From: Phymatolithon calcareum | Taxonomy: Eukaryota > Rhodophyta > Florideophyceae > Hapalidiales | DNA: 64,000 nucleotides | Assembly: GCA_977006965.1 (NCBI GenBank) | Contig: OZ345355.1 | Span: 434,001-498,000, forward strand | Direction of reading: 5' to 3' | Shown: one piece after another, positions 56,788 to 64,000 of the stretch | How positions within the stretch are numbered: position 1 is the first letter of the stretch | Layout of the letters: every line of letters starts with the position of its first letter | Program-made: the position numbers and the translations under genes | Notes under the pieces: generated by a model | What the model saw: the letters and a program-made list of their open reading frames with translations, nothing else | The model's database searches: none | What the model was told of the DNA's origin: nothing

Positions 56788-57047
56788 CTAGTCAGACGGA
56801 AGAAGTACGTGGAAGTGGCAGAAGAATTTGGAGGAAGAGAAGATACTCCAGCGCCGATGACCAGATCCGGAATGATACAAAAGCGACAACAATCGAGCGC
56901 AACATTGTGTCGGAAGGCAGTCGGAAGGAATATCAACAAGTTTTGGTTGGCTCAGTGCTCCTTCGGGAGCGCACGGAGAGAAGTGCCCGGTCCCCGTCAT
57001 GGGAAATCAGAGATCGCATCGGATCATTAAGACTAACTGATGTGTGA

Positions 57048-58708
57048 CGAATCTCTGACGCCATTCTTGAACAGCACGTGGAACTTCGAGAGGTTCTACA
57101 AAGCTGAGCGCGCGAAAGGTAATAAACTCATCTTATGTTCTGAACTTTTCATTGCCGTTCTACGCCAATTTCAGAAGCACCTGGGGGACCAGGCGGTGCT
57201 CGTCCATTCTAAGCATGTGTCCAAGTCAGTTCCATCGTAGGTCGCTGGCCCCCATTACCACGTCGATGATGGGTGTCCTGGCTTCGTCCGCTATTGGTCT
57301 CTCTCGATAACATCGTAGCACGTGTTAACCAGATCTTCTTCCGCACTGGTTCTTTAAGCTTCCATGATTCACAGAGGAAATTCTACAAGCATGTTATTAC
57401 GCTTAAGGTCGTGGATTGTGCGAACGGAGCTTGAGGAGAAGCAGGGACCGCTCTTCGGTACAGTTTCCACCCTGTTGGCCGTTTTCTGTTTTTATTCTGC
57501 GTAGGGGCGGCTTTGCTTTCGTGTGCTGATATTTTTTAAAATCGATCTTTCTCCTTCGACAACAGCAAGGATAATTAGGATTGAATTTACAGCATTTGAC
57601 ATTCTTCACCCACACAGAATACTGTATGTGTTTTCAGAACATAGATACGTCAATGTGCACAGAAATCATTAACGATTTATTGAAATGGGGAGAAATTGTA
57701 TATTTTTATTTTACAAGCCCTCAACGCCAGCGCACACCGGAAAAGTGCTCCTCAAATGAGGGAAAATTCCTGTCACATAGACACTAATATTCAAATGAAT
57801 GTTTCCTTCTCATTGCGCGCAAAGAAATAGTGATGCCGCTCAGCAAGCAATCCCTCTTCCATCTTTGACCACCACCATGATGACCATAACCTGGCGTAGC
57901 GTCCTTAATGATTGTCCCAATCTGTGCATTTTTGCCATAAAGATACTTCCCAATAGCACGACGATCGTCCCCATACGTCGTGGAATACACCCTAGAGGTC
58001 TTCATCTTTCATTTGAATTAGCCAAGAAGCTGACAACATGGACTTTTGGAATGCCGCTCATCATGTTCATGTTTTGCAGCCTCACCGGAGATCCAAATCT
58101 TGGGAAACGACTTTTCAAAAGCAGATACCATTAGGATCAGGTCATTAAATGACCTGAGTTTTTCGTCCGAGTCCTCCGACGACACGTCGGCTCGGGCACT
58201 GGGGTAATATATATCCTATACGACAATTGTTTGGACAGCCTTGCCCGTGTATTTATAAGACGGTAAGGCAATTAAAAAATAAACCTTGCCAAAAACTTGC
58301 GCCTCCAAAAAGCACGACTGCTGAGACAGTTTCTCGCCCTTTAAAAGAACGCTGGTGACGCAAAACAATTATCGCACACTAGCTTTGGATGTAGATGCTG
58401 TAAAACCAGGGGTCGAAATGGCGCTGGCCGTGTGAGCGTGGTTTAGGCGTTGTGTGAGGGTTGGAATCAAGAAGAAGGTTTACTTGGCCATTGCTGGTCG
58501 ACAAACCGATTTACCGGTAGACAATGGAAATCTGTCTCGGTATCAGCTGTCGATCATTTACGTGGTTGTCGATATCCATGACCCTGCCACTTGGGGTCGA
58601 CTACATTGCCTTACGTACCATAAATGATCTATGAATAGAACTACAGAATGCTACCGTGAGGAGGTAAGCATGCACCAAAATGATGATGTCACGTAGCTTA
58701 CCCGTCAT
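57048..58708. other. Spacer with LINE ends and stem-loops
   Basis: A LINE C-type 3' end (reverse) lies at about 57690-57745. At 58138-58196 there is a 9-bp palindrome (CAGGTCATT A AATGACCTG) followed by a nested GC stem (CCGAG..CCGACG/CGTCGG..CTCGG), then a LINE-type 3' end at about 58236-58300. No gene is supported; a 66-codon frame at 57040-57240 is unrecognised. Confidence 0.4.
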
Positions 58709-58955
58709 CTCGAATTCATCTCACGCCAGAAGATCTTCTGGCTATGAAAAGGGGAAGTAAACAGGAGGGAAAAACGTAGTTGGAGCGCTAGCTTGGAGTT
58801 GGCCCACGAAGGAAGGCCAATATCTTTCTGTGAGGAGTTATGTCAGCCAGAGCTCTGCTCCGTGCTCTGTGCTCTGGCTGACAAAACTCCGCACAGAAAG
58901 ATATTGGCCTTCCTTAGTGGTCCAACTTCAAGCTAGCGCTCCAACTATGTTTTTT
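58709..58955. mobile_element. Foldback element P, ~83-bp arms
   Basis: Arms 58771-58852 and 58872-58954 are imperfect reverse complements (for example GGCCAATATCTTTCTGTG / CACAGAAAGATATTGGCC) around a ~19-nt GCTCTG-rich loop. The outer left part matches a diverged half-copy near 39239-39365. No TSD was identified. Confidence 0.7.
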
Positions 58956-59197
58956 TAGCCATTTCGGAAATTCTGAAAAGGCTAAAAAGGACCACTTGTC
59001 CTTCGAAGTTGGCAGATTTTGTGCGCTCAAGACCAAACAAACGATTTCAAATCGAGCACATCGAAGTCTGGGAAGCACGTCTAGCACGATACGAAACTTC
59101 TGCCCCAAGAAATGAAGACGCAAAGTTGAAGCGTGCAACCGAACATAGCGCTATGACACTTTGCACAGTTTTTATGCAACTGTTTAGTTGTTTATTT

Positions 59198-59517
59198 GTT
59201 TATTTGGAAGCCCTCATTAACACTCCTAAGACTGTACGGGAGCAGCCTTTCGTAACTTGTTCATTCTAGTATATCGCCTGGTCCCTAATACAGGGACTCG
59301 TCGTTCTCCATATTGTTAATTATGGTGACGCTCTTTGCACAGATGCTAAATGGAATGTTAAGAACGGAAAAGGCATTAGACTCCATACTACTCTGCAGCG
59401 TCACCATAATTGACTAGTCCCTGTATTTGGGACCAGGCGATATACTAGAATGAACAAGTTACGAAAAGCTGCTCCCGTACAATCTTAGGAGTGTTAATGA
59501 GGGCTTTCAAATAAACA
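59198..59517. repeat. Large inverted repeat made of two LINE-type 3' ends
   Basis: Left arm 59198-59333 and right arm 59397-59517 pair over more than 110 bp with a few mismatches and one gap. The outer 50 bp (CTCCCGTACA(A/G)TCTTAGGAGTG...GAGGGC(TT)TC(A)AATAAAC) resemble the LINE A terminus (CTCCCTTACAGTCTTATGAGTG...GAGGGCGTTTAATAAA). Confidence 0.85.
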
Positions 59518-59679
59518 CCCAAACAGTTCCAAAAGCAGGTGCTAAATGGACAACGAACGCTTGAGAAAATTCACATCTATTCATCTTTCCAGGGTTTTTC
59601 CATCCATCACTGCAGTAGACCATGCACAAACCTAAGTCTTTTTTTCCTATGATATTTGATTTTGAACTCAGCTTGCTTG

Positions 59680-61380
59680 CAAGGTACAGTATGTCGCGGA
59701 GTACTTCGCAGGTCATATATAGGCAGGCCTCCATACCAAGGTTTTCCCTCTCGAAGGAATGTAGCGGCAGTCCCGGCTTCAAAATCGAAATGATTTTGCT
59801 GGAGTCTCAGAGCTCTTGATTCATTCACGTAGGCGACTCACGGAACCAAACATGACATATTCTGAGCAGTACGCTGTGAATCTAGATGTTCAATTTTGTC
59901 TTAAAAGAAGAAGAAGAAATAGTGATTTTTATTTTTAAATAAAAACTTTCCAACGCGTCTGCAGACGCATGGGGCAACTTTCCGAGTGCCAAGAGGCCAT
60001 GACTATGGTCTGTTTTGGTTTTCGAGTACAGTAGCGGATATTGTCTTAAGACAAAGAAGCGCTTTTGATCCTAGTCTTTACTAGATATCATTTGGCGCAT
60101 GGAGCGAACCTTTCAGCTGCTATATTGGTCCACAATACGGCAATCTTAAAGAGTTTCGATTTGCTTTCTTGTATTGAAACTTACTCGAATGATTTACTCA
60201 TCATGCTTCCTGTACAAAGCGTGCTCTACACGCTCGGACGGAGCTTCCTGCATTATATTGTGCTCCTCCACGAACGATATGCTAATATGACGCTCACCGC
60301 GAACCACCATAGTTGAAGCCTGAAAAGAACGGTCCTGGGATATCATATCTTCTCCGTCCATGAACTTAGGAATTAGGGAAGACAAGCTCTCTGCGTCAGA
60401 CCCCACACCTCGGTCACGAATAACGTCAAAGAACATCAGAACCTTAACTACACCCCAGGAGACGAAGTAAACAAGGAATACAAGTGCTGGAGGTCCTATC
60501 TTTGTTCTACCGTTCACAGAGATGACCATATCTCTCATAGATTCTCCAGTAGGTTCCCAAAGCAAGGATGGAATAGCATATTCCATGAGGTAGAAGAGCG
60601 CACCCACTCTTTTATCATTTCTGTTCTTTGTGAGCGTAATGGCTTTCCTGATGATGTCCAGATTACCTTCCATGAAACAGATGGGCACCCCGTCGATTAG
60701 TCCTGAAATTATAGTGTCGTTTCGCTTACATCGTCCACCTCCCACACTTGCAAATTGATACATAAATGAGGGCCTGCTTTTCAAGGGTAATGTTTCTCCA
60801 AATGTCGTACCCTCGCACGAAAAAAGGGTGCCATTGATGCTTCGAGAATAGAACGAGTTCTCGAGATCCAGGGCTGAAAAGTTCGTATACATTACCGGCG
60901 CCCGAAACTGTACCGAAAAGTTTCCGAACTCTTTCCGGCACATTGTTGCGGCAAGTGTCACAGGAAACGGAGAAGCCCTGGAGATATTCCGGTTGGGTCC
61001 ATATATCACAGCGTGGCCCACGCGAACGGCGTCCACTGTTGTTACTCCGACGGAGTACTCGATGAACAGGAACATTGCTTGTGTCAAAATGACTAGAAGA
61101 ACAGTCCATGGACCAGGATTGAAACCACCAGAAAAGACTCGGAAACGTGAGCAGAAGGTGAGTCTCTTTCTCATGTTTCTTTTTGCCAGCCGGTTGTAAG
61201 TATCTCGACGATCTGCGATTCGCAGATAGCTTGCGACCAAAGAGAAGTTCAGGACGCATTCCAAGATATATTTGAGCACGTTCACGGCCGACACAGAGAG
61301 CTCGAGAACTATCATTTTGATGTTCTGCCACCGGTTCAGTCGACGGCTTTGTTCACGGAAGAATGAAGGGAAGAGAATAA
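59680..61380. repeat. Duplicated segment, copy 2 (sister at 11793-15200)
   Basis: Same orientation as copy 1. It holds the uninterrupted membrane glycoprotein frame and a SINE-like S insertion (59905-60040) absent from copy 1. Confidence 0.8.
59905..60040 (-). mobile_element. SINE-like element S, copy 5
   Basis: Flanked by a 9-bp TSD TTGTCTTAA (59896-59904, 60041-60049) and absent from the sister segment. On the minus strand it ends GTTGGAAAGTTTTTATTTAAAAATAAAAATC and a (TTC)n tail. Confidence 0.85.
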
Positions 61381-61411
61381 TACTGAATTCTATAATATTA
61401 TTCAGGGTCAA
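60194..61411 (-). CDS. Multi-pass membrane glycoprotein, 405 aa, possibly 5' incomplete
   Basis: Not matched to a named family. Hydrophobic segments lie at about residues 34-62 (VLELSVSAVNVLKYILE...), 97-122 (WTVLLVILTQAMFLFIEYSV) and 310-335 (ALVFLVYFVSWGVVKVLMFF). Between the second and third is a ~185-residue loop with five N-glycosylation sequons (NIS, NFS twice, NGT, NDT) and several Cys, so the loop is probably extracellular. A Ser/Glu-rich tail of ~65 residues follows the last segment. The first Met at 61411 lies in sequence not shared with the sister copy; homology begins near residue 17, so the true start may be in an upstream exon. No frameshift is present, unlike copy 1. Role unknown: host receptor-like protein or cargo of a larger element. 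Confidence 0.6.
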   Translation of the reverse strand: MTLNNIIEFSIILFPSFFREQSRRLNRWQNIKMIVLELSVSAVNVLKYILECVLNFSLVASYLRIADRRDTYNRLAKRNMRKRLTFCSRFRVFSGGFNPGPWTVLLVILTQAMFLFIEYSVGVTTVDAVRVGHAVIYGPNRNISRASPFPVTLAATMCRKEFGNFSVQFRAPVMYTNFSALDLENSFYSRSINGTLFSCEGTTFGETLPLKSRPSFMYQFASVGGGRCKRNDTIISGLIDGVPICFMEGNLDIIRKAITLTKNRNDKRVGALFYLMEYAIPSLLWEPTGESMRDMVISVNGRTKIGPPALVFLVYFVSWGVVKVLMFFDVIRDRGVGSDAESLSSLIPKFMDGEDMISQDRSFQASTMVVRGERHISISFVEEHNIMQEAPSERVEHALYRKHDE

Positions 61412-61566
61412 GCACGTGTATCGTTAAGTCTTCCAATAATGGGCCACTTGACGAACTTGCAAGTGTAAATTAAATTTTATTGGTTCGTCATGGGCCAGGG
61501 ACTGTATTCTGTAAAATGTAAAACAAATCTAGAAAAATGAACAATATTGTATCATACCATACTCTA

Positions 61567-61594
61567 TTCTTGTCTCTTTGCAAAGAGACAAGAA
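61567..61594. repeat. 28-bp perfect palindrome
   Basis: TTCTTGTCTCTTTG|CAAAGAGACAAGAA. Confidence 0.9.
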
Positions 61595-61635
61595 CGAAGA
61601 AGAAAGGACCAAATAAGAAGAAGAAAACAGCAGTT

Positions 61636-61716
61636 CACTGGGGGGAGCACGGCAGCATTTTGGCCCGAAAATTAGTCGATTTATTTGGGCCAAAATGCTC
61701 TCGTGCTCGTCCAGTG
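61636..61716. mobile_element. 80-bp foldback mini-element, solo copy 3
   Basis: Ends CACTGGGGG and CGTCCAGTG, arms GAGCACGGCAGCATTTTGGCCC and near complement, flanked by TT on both sides. It is outside any hAT element, showing that the 80-bp unit can move on its own. Confidence 0.8.
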
Positions 61717-61756
61717 TTGAGAGAGAGAGGAGAGATTAATTTAGAAGTACGGTGCA

Positions 61757-61847
61757 GTCCATCTGGTCAAATGGTTAAACTGACTCGCGGGGCGCACGGT
61801 AAGGCGGCCAAGGGAAGTTCCGGTGTTCGAGTCCCGGGTGAGAGACT
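61757..61847 (+). ncRNA. tRNA-like sequence, degenerate tRNA gene or SINE head
   Basis: It has a D-arm with perfect 4-bp stem (GTCA...TGAC) holding an A-box (TGGTCAAATGG), and a B-box-like TGTTCGAGTCC about 60 bp later. The acceptor ends (GTCCATC / GAGAGAC) pair at five of seven positions. Overall length (91 nt) suits a class II tRNA, but no 5-bp anticodon stem forms. It is most likely a tRNA relic or the pol III head of a SINE. Confidence 0.4.
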
Positions 61848-62944
61848 GTTCCCAATGAAGACTTCTGACGCGGTTTATTCTCTTAATTTCTCTCGTGTTA
61901 CACGTGTTTCGAGAGTTGTTTTTCGCATTGCACAAGGGGGTCTGGCCGATGTGCAGCGCACATGTATAAGTGGAAAAGTTGCTGTAAAGATACCAGTCCA
62001 ACATATCTGGCCGTCCACTTGGACTCGCGATATCATATGTGGAAACCACATAGGTTGCTGCACAGTAAGGGCAAAAGGTAGGCAGAGAAGAAGAATGTTT
62101 TAAATTAGCTAGCAGCGCTGGGGGCGCAACCGGTGCCAGAAAATGCCTCGAGCGACTGTAAACTGATGACTCCTATTTCTTCATAAATTTAAATCAGCCG
62201 ATTGGTGCCAAAGCAGTTAATGTGAACACATTATTTCTCGGGCCGGGAGCGCATACAATCCGCAAGGACTATGTAGACCATGGCCATCCGAAGGGAAAAA
62301 TGCACTGGAGTGTCGCCTTTTTGATTATCTCAGGGAATCTGAAGAGCAGGTACCCCGAGGGACGGTTATCCTCCGGCACGGACAGCATAAATTATATCCC
62401 AGAGGAGTGACCTGCCAATCGACGGAGAGTGTCGTGATGCATTGTCTAACCAGTAAAATGTGACTCACATGGTTATTGAGAGGAGAGTTTGCATAGGTTT
62501 AGGCACTGCCCCGATCGGGGTGAAGTATACAATCTGCAGCGAATTAATAACCCCTGGGTAATCGATGTGCAGAAAGGCATTGACGGCAGATGATTCTGTG
62601 CTGTGGCAGTCGGGTAAAAACAATTGGATGGTTTTCATATGAAATCCATATCTCATAGTTTACAAGTAACTCTTTAAGTAACTGTGTGATGGCCGTAGCA
62701 ATGCACTGCAACACTGCCCATGAAACACAATGCCCGTTCGTGAAAGGAACCTCATCCAGACTGAGGACATGTAGATGAATCTATCATAGTATACAATCGT
62801 GTTTGAAGCCAGAGACAAGGCCGAAAACCGTTATTGGTCACTATAGGTACTGTATTACATTAGTACTGAATGTACTTAAGGCAATATATGGATGTATTCG
62901 AGAGGGGAGGACGTGGAAATGCACAAAGAAAAAATTGCAGACTT
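61848..62944. other. Spacer
   Basis: No gene recognised. One TACTGTA heptamer lies at 62848. Confidence 0.35.
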
Positions 62945-63285
62945 GAGATTCCATTGAGAAATGTGATCGGCAATTTAAGAAGTAGCTTACCGTTAATAAT
63001 AGCTTGAAAGGTGCTCGAAAGGGATTTTTGCGCACACACGGTTGAAAACAAGTATGCAAAACGCAGACTCACTGCACGCTGGAAGCTGGACATCAATTCA
63101 GTAGAGAGCGTCGGACTGCATTGAGAAACGATCCGCAACGGAAGAAAAACTTTACCTTTCACGGTCGCTTGAAGAGTGCGCAGAATGGGCCTTGAGGGAT
63201 TACCACAGAGCAGAAATGCGAGCTCAGACATAGCCCCTCACTGGAAGCTGGGCACCAATTGAGTGAGTTGGAGGACCTCGAAAGA
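62945..63285. repeat. Diverged tandem repeat, two ~165-bp units
   Basis: Two units share ATTGAGAAA.G...GATC(C)GCAA..., a GCTTGAA(A/G)(A/G)G segment and CACTG...GCTGGAAGCTGG(A/G)CA(T/C)CAATT. Minus-strand translation shows the same two-fold pattern (SFQ...FQAIINGK / SFQ...LQATVKGK), so it may be protein-coding debris. Confidence 0.6.
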
Positions 63286-63813
63286 TGTGCCGCGGCGCGG
63301 CGACCATGCGGAGAAGACAACATCGCGTCCTGTCTTTGACTAAGGCACGCAATGAGTTTGGGGAGAGTACGATATATTAAACCGAAATCAGTCAGATATC
63401 TCAGGAACGCCGCGATTGGAACTGGAAATAATGGCGTACCTGTACGCCGAAACACTCGACCGCGTTGCGGTACTGCATGAGTCCTGCAGGGAATTTGAGT
63501 TCGCAGAAAATGGGTATGGCAACCTTATGCTGCACTGTCTGATGGTGGTGAGATGCCATATATATATATACCCTACGTGCCGCTAACGTTTGATACATTT
63601 AAAGTTTGCAGTGCGAAAAGGAAACGCTATGGTAACGTTCGAAATGTGTAACGTTATCAATTTCAGCCAATGAAAACGTCCGACCAGTATCCTCTATGAT
63701 AATTTACTACAGTCAATCGCCATTACTGTAAACCCACAGTCATATCGGACCACTGCTCACATGTATGACATGTGCACTGACCGCCGCATTTACTTGCACC
63801 TATTTTTATATTA
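63286..63813. other. Spacer with a mariner-like micro-remnant
   Basis: No gene. At 63710-63728 a 19-bp CAGTCAATCGCCATTACTG is flanked by TA on both sides, resembling a shrunken TA-inserted element. Confidence 0.35.
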
Positions 63814-64000
63814 CAGTCAATCCTCGTTAAATGGATGACCAATGTGGAACGACTTGATATCAAGCAAACTGAGGATATTCCAAAAGTGAATTTGAATCAA
63901 AAGTCTGAGGACACACGTGTCCAGCGGAGGGACGTGGTGCCGTACACATTCCGCCAACTGAATTTGATCAAGAGCACATTCTTGCAGGCGCAATGCTCGC
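63814..64000. mobile_element. Probable left terminus of a pogo/mariner-type DNA element
   Basis: CAGTCAATCCTCGTTAAATG preceded by TA closely resembles terminal inverted repeats of pogo/Tigger/Fot elements (TA target, CAGT start, CTCGTTAA core). The element would continue past the window edge, so neither the second end nor a transposase can be checked. Confidence 0.45.

Larger units (their letters stand above)
56173..57047 (+). pseudogene. ORF interrupted by hAT copy B
   Basis: Codons from ATG 56173 to 56262 (30 codons) and from 56796 to the stop at 57045-57047 (83 codons) are in register once the hAT element and one TSD copy are ignored. The joined frame would be about 113 residues, rich in Arg, Ser and Glu, with no recognised domain and no signal peptide. 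It may be part of an older element or a host gene; further exons upstream cannot be excluded. The clean register across the insertion is the main evidence that it was coding. Confidence 0.4.

Noticed and set aside
57784-58005. Possible third membrane glycoprotein paralog (minus strand)
   Set aside because: Two short similar patches (a YG-x-N segment and a GGG...KR..SG segment) need a 70-residue gap and flanking frames are broken; too weak to call.
58138-58200. Self-cleaving ribozyme
   Set aside because: Nested stems suggested one, but neither hammerhead core sequence (CTGATGA and GAAA) nor another known core was present.
61537-62103. 188-codon plus-strand ORF
   Set aside because: It runs through the solo foldback element and the tRNA-like sequence; the frame is fortuitous.

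Overview
The window looks like nuclear DNA of an intron-poor eukaryote. Recognisable genes sit far apart in a background of transposons. There are TATA-driven single-exon genes, one gene with GT-AG introns, non-LTR retrotransposons with target-site duplications (TSDs), and hAT-type DNA elements. No operons, ribosome binding sites or prokaryotic genes were seen. The run of single-exon secreted proteins, a mitochondrial-type D-2-hydroxyglutarate dehydrogenase and the heavy repeat load would suit a red alga such as a florideophyte. That placement is inference; the sequence does not prove it.

Layout. 1-4.8 kb: a two-gene unit, a large DDE-type transposase ORF open to the left edge followed by a four-exon gene of unknown function. 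6.1-7.2 kb: a secreted six-blade Kelch protein. 8.3-9.1 kb: a LINE relic holding a second LINE tail. 9.4-11.0 kb: D-2-hydroxyglutarate dehydrogenase on the minus strand. 11.8-15.2 kb: a broken copy of a membrane glycoprotein gene, split by a hAT element and a truncated LINE; its intact-looking sister copy lies at 60.2-61.4 kb. 15.9-22.2 kb: another hAT element and a LINE graveyard. 23.0-26.9 kb: two secreted-protein genes. 27-33 kb: mostly decayed DNA, including a probable FkbM-type methyltransferase relic. 33.7-38.4 kb: a nearly complete LINE with two ORFs. 41.2-41.8 and 47.0-47.5 kb: two paralogous secreted cysteine-rich genes. 44.2 kb: a perfect 51-bp stem. 48.7-51.4 kb: nested LINEs and a hAT element. 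55.0-55.8 kb: a secreted CAP-domain protein. 56-61 kb: hAT, foldback and SINE-like insertions and the second membrane glycoprotein copy. 63.8 kb: probable terminus of a pogo/mariner-type element running off the window.

How it fits together. Most host-type genes here (Kelch, the 639-aa protein, the two-module protein, both cysteine-rich paralogs, CAP) carry signal peptides, and several have a TATA-like box 55-120 bp upstream, so they look like independent units for the cell wall or extracellular space. The remaining DNA is shaped by transposition. Insertion boundaries were set by TSDs for eight LINE copies, three SINE-like copies and four hAT copies. The heptamer TACAGTA/TACTGTA is about three times commoner than expected by hand count; it matches the footprint left when some Tc1/mariner transposons excise. 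All counts and boundaries were read by eye.
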